Below are positions 36,708 to 48,900 of a DNA stretch of 64,000 bases, piece by piece. Source of the stretch: Nemopilema nomurai. Lineage: Eukaryota > Cnidaria > Scyphozoa > Rhizostomeae > Rhizostomatidae. The DNA lies in NCBI GenBank assembly GCA_003864495.1, contig ML133395.1:1974873-2038872 (forward strand), written 5' to 3'. The notes beneath the pieces were generated by a model. That model was given only the letters and a program-made list of their open reading frames with translations. It made no database searches and had not been told where the DNA came from. The position numbers were made by a program, and so were the translations under genes. The stretch's first letter is position 1; the number at the start of each line of letters is the position of its first letter.

Positions 36708-39700
36708 CGACTTCGGCTTCTATGACAACAGACCACACTGTTACTAACAAAAACCAAATAAATGAACGCATCCTTTCTCTCGAGAAAGTTTCACTTGAAT
36801 GCTGTTCAGAAGAGAATCTTGGCCACACGAAGCCGCCCATTGAAAGAAGAGAGTTTACCGCAGAGCGACAAATCAATGATTGAAAGCCAAAAACTGCTAA
36901 TTACTGTTAAAGCTCATGCAGTCAGAAATATTCCAATACAACATAACCATTGAAATTAGGCCATGTATCTAAGCTGCCCAAAGAAACTTCGTGGTAAATC
37001 TGAAAAATCCAGGAAACCACAGAAAGCCTTAAACGTTGAATTTCATTGTGAAAAATGTAAAGGTCAGCTGGAAGAGGTGGAGTCGATGTTCATCAAGTCA
37101 AGTTAGAAAAAAACAGTTTTTAATCTGGAATTGATTAATGTAGCTTTAAATCAGAGCAATAATTATGATTTTAATTACTCGTAGGTAGCTTGTGACTGGC
37201 TCGGAGATAAAGAACATGACAACCGTAGGGAAAAATTATTAAAAAATAGCAGCTCTACCGCTTAATCCAAGCTTTGGTACTACAGCAGAGTATAAAATGC
37301 ACGAGTGAGGATAACACTCATGCTATTTGCTGGAGCTGGAGATAACACTCATGTTATTTAAGATTGAAAGGGAGCCACATTTGTTAATGATTTTGACGTT
37401 TTAATTTCGGGAAGCACATTTTCTTTCCAGTAGCATTGTTCTTAAGATTAAGTTTAGATCCTATGGAAAGTTCCAAAACAATAACACAGCTGATCACCCA
37501 TTACTATTGCAAGGTACGAAGACCTCGTAAATCCACATAAAGAGAAGATCCTTTCATTGATTTGAAGGTATATGCTAAACAGTTTTAAGAAGAATCACAA
37601 CACTATGCATAGCAACCTAGGTCAAGATATACCTTTCAATCAGCAATAAGAGCAATAATAATGATAATAACCAATAATAATTTATATTCATAAATGATGA
37701 TAATGATAACAGAAACTACTATTTAAAGTAACAAAGTAATGGTCAATTTGTTGTATACCTAGTTAGAAATATTTGTCATGCTTTAATCATGCATGTGATA
37801 AGAAGAAGAAAGACAATAGAGAAAGAAATTTAAATAAATTTAAGCATATCCCAAATGAGATGGTTGATAAAAGCAAATCTGCCTTAGATGATCAACTATT
37901 GCCTTTTTCTTTATCTTAGGCTTCTTTATCAATCTCCACTCCAGGCTTGAATTTCTTGTACTAGCAAACAACAATTTCCAATGCATCATGAATTCTGGCT
38001 AAAACTAAATTTGAAACTTACCTAACATTTGGGGATGCTTCAGACGACTTTCCATTTGACTCCACTGCAGAAAGAAAATCTGCATAACTTAAAGCTTTTG
38101 CATTGGATAATGCTTGATCTTATGACAATGTTACAATCACTGTACCTAGCCATGGATTTTAGATCGGAGGTGGGGGAAGGGGTTAAGCAAATTTTTGCAT
38201 ACACAATAGGAAGGCAATTTGAGATGAAGGGGTCAGATAAATTTTTGTTGGGATACATAAGGTAGGGGTCCTATAAGTGACTTGGCCACCCTAAGACAAT
38301 ATAAAAAGGCCCATCATTGCAGCAATGGTGATATTGCCTGAATTGGTTCAAAAAAACTAGATGGATCACAGCAAACTAAACTACCAACTGAGTACTCACA
38401 AAAAACTTGCTAAGGAAAGTAAAACTTCATCAGCTTGGAAAGTAAGTTTCAAAGCTTCAATTCTGTTTGCCCTTTTGTATAAAATAATAATCCACTATCA
38501 TGCAAAACATCTTTCAAAGTGATTATTCCTATGTGAAATTTCTACACAAGGATTTGCTCTTTTAGGTTATGGAGAAACTAGCACAAATTTCAAATTGTTA
38601 TGTTCCATTTGTTGCCTCTCGGTTTTGTTGGACTTTTTCAGAATAATACAAAACATTTATTCAACTGTGGTTGCCTTTTCATTTCATTTTGAATCCATGC
38701 CATGGGATTCATTATCCAAACCATGGGAACTGCGTGTAAGGCTTGAAGCCATTGTTTATGTGTGGGAGTTTCTGCCGCTACAAAATTTGTTCCACATAGT
38801 AACACAAACTGTTTTCAAAATAGAAATTGGACAAAGTCATGTTGTTTAGAATTCTCACTTCACTGATGCAAAATTATAGGATCAAAACTAAACCCAAGGT
38901 TGCGAAAGCTGCAAGAAATAAAAGCTGCTTTCCTGGCAAGTTATAAGAGGATTTTGCCCACAAGATGGTGGGTGCAAGCAATCATTTTGTAGTGTTTGGG
39001 GGCATTCCAAGAGACTTCTCAATATTGGTTCTTTTTGGGGCTTTACAATGACCCTTATATTTTACAGGTGTCATGTGTACAAAGGATCATAAATTATCAG
39101 TTATGACTAAGCCAACATGATTTTTTGCTAATTCATTTCATTCCTTTTAACACGTCTTGCTATCATTATATTCCCCAATGACGGTGACAGGAATGATAAA
39201 TTACGATAACAACGTTGCTGTGTCAGGCCTTTTCACACTCAGCCTTTAAACATGTGGTGTGTGTGTGATAATTGCCGTTATTCGTCTTGGCAACTGGTGA
39301 CAGAAAATCATAACGTTCTCGCAATTGGTCAAATATTTATTGGGCAATAGGCTGGGAAACTTGCTTATATATTAGTCCCGTTTCGGGAAAGACTCTGAAA
39401 CAAACATCATAAGTTTGGACAGGCTACAAACTAATTTATCAGAGCATTAAATTAGAAATATTTTACTCCAATCTGACTTTTGTAATCTACAAGTCGTTGT
39501 AATCTTATAGCGTGTAGTTGAGAATTCACAGTTTCCCTCTAAACGTGAAGAACAGTATTACACAAGAGCCGCGTATTTCGCAACTGTTTTACTGGATCCT
39601 GCTGGTACAGTTATTCTTGTATACACAGAGGGTGGCAAAAAGAAGACACTGGGAGGAGCTCCCCACCTTTTATTTCCACAATTCCTAGCTTAATGTCTCA

Positions 39701-42700
39701 CAAAGCAGCATTTTGTAACTTTCCTCGAACAAGTCGGTAACGAAAAGGTTAGAGGATAGAGTAATTCGTGTTAATGTTGTTAGCGTCAAGGGATGAAACT
39801 TGGAAGCTCCCGCAACACCGCAAGGCCCGGCCGGATTTGCCAAACCAAAGTGGACTTAGCGCACGGTCTTTTAAATCAAGAACATCAAAATACGAATTAG
39901 CTTTGCTAAAGACTTACGTGTCTTTGATCTCCCTTGCTCAGAATAGGCCATAGTTGAGGGTCTATAATCTTCAAAAATCCATCGAATTCCCAAACTTACG
40001 TGCCCAACACAATCACAATCCTGGCTGCATTGGCATCTAACCACATTGTCAGGCTTAAAAACAAAAGCGTCACAAAAACCATAGCAACATTTGAGCCAAT
40101 GAGAGAGAAGCATGTCGGAATCGGATAGGAGGCTGCGGAGAGCAACGAAAGCTGCTCGCTTTGCTGTTGCCACAGGAAACCAGCAAAATGGCAGATACCC
40201 AGCCGTTGGGCTATAGTCCTCACTTTTTCAAGGATAGGTCTTATAAGTCTCTCAATTATGAAAATTTCTCAAACTCTCCTTGGAAAATGACCACTTGCAG
40301 CCATATAATGACTGTTTATAGAGCAAAGCTCTTGAAGCAGCAAATAGCGTACAGTATATTGTGATAAATTGTGGGCAGTTGTCATCCCTACGCTGTGTTG
40401 AAGCTGGCCTGGTGCCCTTTTTGAATTTTACGCCATTTTTAAAAGATTTCGCTTGTGGAGAAAAGAAGCCACGACAGTAAATAAAGGATTCACCAGCTGA
40501 GACAAAACGCTAACATTTAACTGTTAATGAGTGCTGTAGTAGCTTTTCACTTAATTTTATAGCATCGTCAGCTCGAGCAATAATGCCGTGGCCTGAGTTC
40601 CAGTCCCCAAACTAAAGGACTGGCGTGCAGGCTACAATGACGAAACCGCTAAAGGGATGAAACAGCTTTTAGAGCGCTGTGCAGAGAAAAATTGAAGTAA
40701 AATTTTATCTAGCAAATTTTCAGATTAAAGAGAAAATTTTACATAGATACCTTAAGATATGCTCAGCTTGGCTTTGAAGTATTGTTTTCATTCAATGGAA
40801 TCGAACTCGCTTTCATAGAGCATAAATGAAGGACTGCATCAGTTATTCTCCATGACAGTAAGTGCTATGACATCTATTGGGACGTCTTTGCAGCCTGTTT
40901 ACTGCGGCTTTCCAAAAACGAAGTTTGAAAAACAATTTCGCTCATGTCCAGGAACTTTCAAAAGCCACATTATGATGCTTCTAAAGGCTATCTGTAGTAC
41001 TAGGCAGAACACGATACTTTTTTTGAAGAGCAGCAAAAAAAGAGGATTCTTTGACCACATTTTGATTCTCGCGCTGGGATCATGCTCTTAAATATTTAAA
41101 TAAACACCAAACTTCATAATGCAACAAGACTGGCTTTACCTATGGGTATGTTCTAGGATGAGGTGGTGCATTTGAAATTGCATAAGAGGTATTTGGTGAT
41201 GCACTTGCTTGGAAGTTACAGCCCAGGGCGCCCAAGAGGAGGGGTTAGGGGGGAGTAAGAGGTCGGGGGTCAGGAGCCAGTAGAAAACCCAGACAATAAA
41301 AGAATTGGTTATGACCGTACAATCTCTGTTCAGCAAACATGGTGCTATTTGCTATTGTAATCATTTTTGTGCCTGACGCAAAAATAGGTATTTCAAGTGA
41401 CTATTCTATTTGATTAATTCTGTGGAATACGAAAAGCTATTTCATCATTCACGCACACATTTTGAATATCATCGAAATGGCTTGAGCCTCTAAAAAGAGT
41501 TTCTGGTTAAAAAAGGTTGCTGACAACACCTTCTATTTACTGCTATTTGATATACTGAATGTGAAGTAGTATTTTGCAGGCTTCCTTTCTTGTTCATTGT
41601 GTTTTTAGTGTCGAACGGGAAATTTGAGATTCAACTTCAACATCTTTGGGAATAGATTTTTTAAATATAAAGCCATTTATAACATTCAAACCTATATTAA
41701 CGTCTAATTTATGTCTAATCAATAGTATAATTTGACTATTTGAATGTCAATGTTATCGATTCTGAATATCTTTCCAAAGCAAAGGCGCAGATTCTCTAAG
41801 CAATTCTCTCTTCGTTTTCAAGTTTACAAAGTATCTTATACTTGAGTCAAAGTAGCCAGGAACTAAAGAAAAATCGATCTTTTCTTGTAAATTTTAAACT
41901 CCGCAAAGATTTTGCCTTTGAGATTGCACAAAAGTATTATATTTGGCTGTTTCAGTGAATTTCATTAACTAGTCAAGTGAAAAATTACAGAGCTTCCTCA
42001 AAACAGAAATTTAATTATTCTATAAAAGTGTAGTGTATTTAAGATATTGGGTCTATGGAGACTTTGAGGCATGTATAATAAACAAGAAACCATTTAAGAT
42101 AGAGTTTGGTAACTCATGGACGCATTTTTCAAGAAGCTGTGCAATAGTCTAGTCTGCTTATAATTTGTGAATTGTCCTAATACTCATACAAAAACTGTTT
42201 ACGTGAATACATAGCAACACATGTATTCAATTTTATTTGAGCATAATTTCACTCATCCTTGTCAATAAAAAAGGTTACGAAATGCGTTGTTTGCAGGCTA
42301 AGTCTGTCCACATAAATGCCAGCCCAAAAACGTCAGTATAAAGACCCTTTTTTGTCAAAAACTCGGAAGAAACAAAAGAATTGATGCAAGGAAACCAGTA
42401 ACAAATTGATAAGGCTAGATCTATACGTTGCATAGACGCATCGAAGAGAGACTCTCTATCTTTGTGAAACCAACTCTGCAATATCTTGCACGGAAGTAAT
42501 AACCTCTATTGGAGTTAAGCAAAACATCTAAGATATATTTCCCCTCAGCCCTCAGCAATGAAAGATTTTACAAAGCAACAGTGGTTCATCATTGCAAGGT
42601 TTGTCTGGAATAAAATGAACAGTAACAAGGTTAGTGTATGCTCTTTGCTGCTCAACTCTCAAGTATGAAATTTACAGTGCAGTCTTACAATTCCTTGCAA

Positions 42701-43596
42701 CAAATCTGATACCAAAGTTATTAACAGATGTGAACGCTGCCATCAGGTATGTATCTTTTTTAGTATGCATTTTGATGTCAGCAATCTGGGACAAAACTAT
42801 GCCCCTTATTGATCAAAGAAACCAGTTTCCTTAGAAAGGAAAATCTACCATCTATGCCAAGTTGCCAAACTCCATCATTTTGTTGCTGATTTGAAGGGGT
42901 TCTCTGAGATATCTGAGATTTCTCATCGCCTCAAGTTTTCAAGGCGAGCGTTCTTGTTGTCACTGGAATGAAAATTTCAGCTAATATTTCCGACGAATCG
43001 AAAACATAAGTGAAAGTAACTTGATGAATCGGAAAACAGCCCCTCAAGCAGTGATGACACAAGTATTTTACATTGCTATATGTCGTTACAATGCTATATT
43101 ACATGTCGCTGCATAAGTATGACATGGCATTCAGTTGCATGTCATAAACGTGTTCTTTTTTCTTTACTTTGACAACTCCTGAGGCATTGCCAATTAATTC
43201 GTTGATTCACAATGTGCACTCTACCAAGGTGACATCAGTCTAGGCACTCAAGGAAGATGGTTTGCACATGAGAACCGCACATGCTGTTTCGATGTCGATT
43301 TTTTTCACTCAAAAACGAAATATCAAAGCATGTGTGTACATTTGATAGGTACATGTGTGCATTCATGTCAAAAAACACATGTGTACATTTCAAACGATGC
43401 TCCAAACATGTATGCCACTAGAAGTTCTTGCAATTACGTAATAAACAACTTGCATGCCACTAGGAAGGTAAAGAACTGAAGGTAAAGTACCCTGACACTT
43501 CTAAAGGTAAAAGTTTTCTTCGGGGATCTAATGAAAAACGAGTACAATCTGAGGTTCGATCGGACAAGTGAGTCATGCATGAGTAGCTTTGCCGTA
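36708..43596. other. Long stretch without recognisable gene
   Basis: AT-rich, with short unsupported open frames only. At 37640-37710 there is a degenerate AAT/GATAAT-rich microsatellite. Around 43320-43410 the words ACATGTGTACATTT and close variants recur in both orientations. I see no RNA gene, splice-linked coding exon or paired transposon ends. Confidence 0.45.
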
Positions 43597-44502
43597 TCAA
43601 CAGCAGCAGGTTCTACAAGTGCCATCTATGTTGAACAGCAACGCGGCGAGTGGCGTCAAAGCAGCATTGACAACGAAGGTATACAGTGAAGCACGCAACA
43701 GCGATTGCAACACTGTGTCATACTTGTGGAGGATCGGTCCCATTAGGTTGATGTAAAGAATAGGCATGTAGGTGAATGCAAAGCAAAAAGCAAGCACTGC
43801 TAATTGGGCAACGAGTCTTCTTTCCTTCCTTGAGTAGCTCCTGCACATCGCATCGGAGTGGTCTGAAAGCAAAGCTGGACGCTTCTTGATTTTGGACAGT
43901 TTTGATCGGATGAATCGTTTCGTCTTGCAGAATGTTGCGGTGTATATAACCAGCATAAAGAGCAGCAAGGCGAGTATCGCAAGACAGAGGAAGGAAGTAA
44001 AGCACTTGTTTATACTGCTCTTTGTTTTCTCTGAAGCGCCAATCCAAGACAAGGGTATAATTGTCAGAAGACATGAAATAGCAAGGAAAATGAGTAACAG
44101 CCGCTTGACTGACTTTATGGACATTGATCTGCGGTACTGGAATGGCCTGTTGATTGAAAGGTATCGATCGTAGCCCAGAATGCACCGCGAGAAGAGGCTG
44201 TTGAAAAATACGAAGCAGCCAACATATTGTATAATTCCAATCTGTATGTAAGTGTCAATGACAAAAGCTGGAACGTACACCAGGCCAATCAAGGTATCAG
44301 CGAGCGCTTGATTGCCGAGCAAGAACCTGGAGATGGCTTGCTTTCGTCTGTTCTGCTGTTTCAATCTTGCCATTAAGTAAGAATTGAAAAGAACAATCAG
44401 GGCTGCACATAACAGGAGTATCTCAGGATCAAAGTTTTTTTCTACAGCATGTTCATCATCCGAATTGGCTGTTCCCTGCCTCAGATTGGTAGTGTTATTC
44501 AT
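43597..44502 (-). CDS. Rhodopsin-class (class A) orphan GPCR, intronless
   Basis: A 301-aa frame; the start is the first ATG (44502), giving a short N-terminus MNNTTN with overlapping N-glycosylation sequons. Seven hydrophobic segments are visible. Class A marks: LAD in TM2 (D69, position 2.50) and a perfect DRY at the end of TM3 (112-114, GYDRYLSI). TM6 has AFTYMP where the family has CWxP (Tyr at the toggle-Trp position), and TM7 has LTPLAAL where the family has NPxxY. The third intracellular loop is basic and ends SRKERRLVAQLAV. The tail is very short and ends CRTCCC, likely palmitoylated. Ligand unknown. Intronless, amine/peptide-like orphan receptors with eroded TM6 and TM7 motifs are common in expanded invertebrate families. 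Divergent from DBF4, 1.47 kb away. Confidence 0.88.
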   Translation of the reverse strand: MNNTTNLRQGTANSDDEHAVEKNFDPEILLLCAALIVLFNSYLMARLKQQNRRKQAISRFLLGNQALADTLIGLVYVPAFVIDTYIQIGIIQYVGCFVFFNSLFSRCILGYDRYLSINRPFQYRRSMSIKSVKRLLLIFLAISCLLTIIPLSWIGASEKTKSSINKCFTSFLCLAILALLLFMLVIYTATFCKTKRFIRSKLSKIKKRPALLSDHSDAMCRSYSRKERRLVAQLAVLAFCFAFTYMPILYINLMGPILHKYDTVLQSLLRASLYTFVVNAALTPLAALLFNIDGTCRTCCC

Positions 44503-45969
44503 AATCAAAGCCAGAGAAGGTTTCTTGAAATAGCAATGCACAAACGCCTTCAGTCAAGTCTTCAAATAAAAATAAGTGCATTTCATTTATTCTTCAAGGT
44601 TATTTTATAGACTTTGGTTTCAAAATATGTTACGTAACATGTTTAAAATAAACTCAAGTTGTTTAATGAAATGTGGTGGAAGCAAATCTTGTTATTCAAT
44701 ACGTTAAAGACATGGTAATAAATTCTAAGCCAAAGTTTATATGAATTACACGCATTTTTCTTCAATACAAAAGTGACATAATTGTAGCATATTTAATATT
44801 GATGAAGCGTTGAATAGTAATAGCTTCAAATAGTTTCAGTCAAGAATAGAAATAGGCGTCAACAAATTTGAGTGCGCAAAAGCGATTTCAAAACGTCATA
44901 GGAAAAGGATATAAGGGATATTATTTGTTCGCGAAAAGTTGAAGCGATATTGCTAATGCTAGAAATCTGCAGTGCACTGCAGTTTTTTAGAGTACTGGGT
45001 CTTCCATGCTTTACCCCCCTATCTCCTTGCTTTTTACAAACGATTTCCTTTGCAATTCATCAAATGATATGCCTTTATTTTGCTTTTTGGACAAAAATCA
45101 TCACTCTCCCTTTTTTAAGTCTCATCAAAGGCCAAGGAGTATGCCTTTAAAAGTAGATGACAATGGGGACCAAATTGGAGAAGATGACGAAAATGCGAGG
45201 TGACTATCAGAAAGTCATGCTGTACATCGAATTGAGTATAAGCAATTTAGATAGACAGGTTAAGGTAAGTTTCATAAGAAATCGATAACATGTTGTTGAT
45301 GTGCAGTGGTCATAATATTTTGAAGGCACAGTATTTACTGAAATCGATGAAAGTCGAATTCTTTCAGCACACTTTACATAAAAGAGACTTAACTTAGAGA
45401 GCCATAGCACCCAAGTTACTACAGATAACAGAGGTTATAAAGACCCTTGCAATTAATATTTACAGCTGTTTTTGACCTCTAACTTTCACGCTTATAGCTT
45501 AAGGTTCTAATTGATCTTGAAAAGATTATTTGGAGTAAATTTCATTGTAATGAAGTTCCTTGCAGAAACCGAAAAAAGTTCTAAATCAGCCTTTAATAAT
45601 GTTTCTCAACAGAAACAAAATCATAGAGCTGATCAGTTTTTTTGCTTTAACAATAAGATTATGTGGCGTAAGAAAATATTAAAAGGCCATAAAGTATAAT
45701 TTTAGATAAGAACGGGCTCAAAACGTATGCATACATCAGAGCGGCACAATTCGACCTAATTAGCTAAAGTCTGATTTACCACCCTCTTATTAAAATGGAA
45801 AAAAGATCAAATCAAATGTTGCTGTATATCGATCAGATGATTAGGCTTTAAGCAATCACTTCGAACTTACTCATACGCGGAATTCATTGTAATTTTACGT
45901 CATCATCATGCGCCGCGGCATTTAACTTTCATAGTTTTGGTAATACGTCGGAGACGAAGGGTTGGCAAG
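44503..45969. other. Intergenic region between GPCR and DBF4
   Basis: About 1.5 kb shared upstream region of two divergent genes. Only short unsupported frames are present. The last 100 bp before the DBF4 ATG includes CGCCGCGGC near 45911, the only CpG-rich patch here and a plausible promoter element. Confidence 0.4.
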
Positions 45970-48900
45970 ATGAACATTCAAGGTGAGTTTGCATTTTTTA
46001 TGATCAGATTGAGAGATTTTCGTTCGTTGCTCGTTTATACAGCTAGAAAATATATTTGAAACAATATATTGTTGTGTTGACTTAAATATATTTTCAGGTG
46101 TAACCCGAAGACTGTTTAGCTCTGTGAGACCATCAATAGAAAAAGAAATCTTCTATTTGGATCTACCTGGAAACCATGAGGCCAAGACCATTGAAAAGAG
46201 AATCTTGGACAATGGAGGGGTATGTTGATCTGGGCAAAAATTTCAACCTTGCGTGGTGTTAAGCTTTTGACGAATGGATTAAAAAAAGTATATCTAAATA
46301 AAAGCAACAGCTAGATACTGAATGGACTTCGATGAAATGCGCATTTTATCAAAGAAGTTTTCGGTCTCATTTTTTACATGACAGGACATCTTTATAACAT
46401 AAAGCTGCTTTTTTTCTATGAATCGCAGGTGACTTTTCCCATCATTGTTCTAGTTAAAAATATGACAGAGCCGCTCTAGGTCATTCGACTTATTACATCA
46501 AAAATAAGTATAAATGATTAACTGGAGTAAATTGAACACCATGCCAGACTTTAATTCTCTTTTATTTAGTTAAGATTAGATTGAAGGGAGCAATCTGTTG
46601 AAAATTAATTCTAAGCCTCTGTAATTATGTCTTTGGATATTGTTCATCACTTTGTAAATACAGTTAAGGGTGTGCTTCATCACTGTACCATGTCTACTAA
46701 AGTCTGAGGACTTTTAATATCCTATCCAACCACTCCTTTCTTACACTGTCTGTTCTCTGTTAAACTAAAGTTCAAGGAAACTGTTTTGAAAGGCCTGAAG
46801 CATGTATAATAGTCATCATAAACATTTCCTATAGTACCTACGGATGTTAACGGTAAGCGAATAAGTACCCTTTCAAGAAAACTCCACTATGGTTTTTACG
46901 ACAGAATGCGTTTGCTATTGAGGATTTTGTGATGCTTCGTAATTCTATTTGTTGGACAAAGGGTACGTCATAACATCCAGAAATAAACTACTCTAGATGC
47001 GTGTTTCGTGATATAATTTGTTTTAGTAAACAGCATGATAGCAATGCTTATTTTACGTCTGAAATATTTAGATATGTAACGAAGATTTATTCTTGGATAG
47101 AGAGTCGACCATTTCTTTAGCAAAGATGTAACATGCGTTGTTACCAAGAGCGTCCTAAGAAGATCGCCTCGTGCAAAAAATGGATCGCAGCAAAAAAATC
47201 AGGTAAAGATTTTGTATTAACAAAGAACTTGTGTTGTAACATTTTGGATTAAAATACTAAAGAATATTGTCTTTATATATGTGAGGTCAGTGCTTGGATT
47301 GGTCTGTTACCCAGTGCTCAAGGAGTGTGCAATACAGAGTAATACGTTTTGAGAGAAGAAGGAGAATAGACTGTGAATATTAACCTGTTTCTCAGCGCAC
47401 TACAAACCTGTTTAATCAACAGACCATTCTTCAGGGAATGGATGGATTACAGATGTACAGCATAATAAATCTCCTTTGAGGTAGAGACGTCTCCCCTTTA
47501 TGCCTTGTATTGGCACCTCTAGCTAAGTCGTGTTAAAAAGGAAGGGAGCTACGATGGATTCTTGTGGAACTGCAGCCTGTCAATTTCTTTATTTTTGTTC
47601 AAAGCCACTTACTAGAGCTCAGAATATCCTTGCAAGCGTGAAGCAAAAGGGAAAGGACACTAAAGATGGCAAGAAAAGCGTTTTGGCAGTTGCTGAGAGT
47701 CTGGGGATAGCAGTGATCACGTTGGAACAAATGCAAGGCTTGATCGGGAAAACAGTTCCGAAGACGCAGGCAACAAAGGTAATTAAGGAGCGAGAGGACC
47801 TGACTGGGAGACAAAAGTCTGCAAGTGTAAGGACATTGAGGGCTCCTTTCATCAAAGTGGAAGACCAATCCAGGTAAGGAGTTTTTTACTTGACGTTTAA
47901 TTATTTGAAACTGTTTAGTAATTGCCATTTTAAAAGGGAGTATTGAAAAACAGTTGATGCAAAGTTTCTCTTGTTTGGTGAAGCTCTTAGCACTTTAAAA
48001 TTGAAATGCTGTATAAACCTGTCAACGTAGGAAATATATATTGATAGTAGTTTAGGCTTGTTATGAGCCCAACTTTTCATTTAATGTGACAAATATGCAA
48101 AAAGATGACCATGAGGTAACGTACACACTTGGAATCAATTGCTTTGGGGTGAGTTTCTAGAAAAAATGCAGCAATCCATTAGATTCGATTTTGCGCTTTC
48201 TGCTAATGGGTTTGGTTTACAAGAAAATCTTTACGGATTATGATAATCTTATCAGAAGCAATGCACAATAGTTATGAGCAAATTACTTTTTTAGACTGTA
48301 CCAACCATTGCTAAAGGAAATGCAGGAGTTTCCAAAAATTTATCTGGACTCTGTGCAGCCTGACTGTCCATTTGATGCTCCAGCAAGGACCTCTCAAAGG
48401 GGTGCGAGATCTAGTAGAAAGCAAAGGTCATCTCAAAGTGCAAGAAGTACACAGAAGCAAAAGGTTAAATTTGAAACAGCAAAGGCCACAGGTCATTTGT
48501 CATCTAGCAAAAAAGTAGGGTACTGTGAGCTTTGCAATGTCAATTACAGAGGATTCAAGCAGCACTTGAAAGGTAAAAGACATCTAGAGAATGCTAGCAA
48601 CTCAAATGCATTTCAAAAACTGGATTCAGTAATCAAGGAAGGAAGAAGTGTAGGGGAGTACCTTGAAAGTTTTAGTAACCAAAAGACACCACAAAAGTCC
48701 AAAAACCAAAGGTTTGACGCTTCATTTGAAACTTTATAGCCTTATCAGTGTTGAAAGCAACAAATGCTTTAATCTATTTCTTCAACTTGAGCTTTTCATA
48801 CGTAGTAGAGTTTAATGCATATTTGTCACTAGATCGTAAAATGCATGTCACAACCTTTAAAGAGAGTTGATCGTAAAAGCACTGTAGCAGCGCTGCATAT

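Noticed and set aside
43718..44185. 155-codon frame overlapping the GPCR
   Set aside because: Same strand but different frame from the GPCR, with no membrane or family features; a shadow frame.
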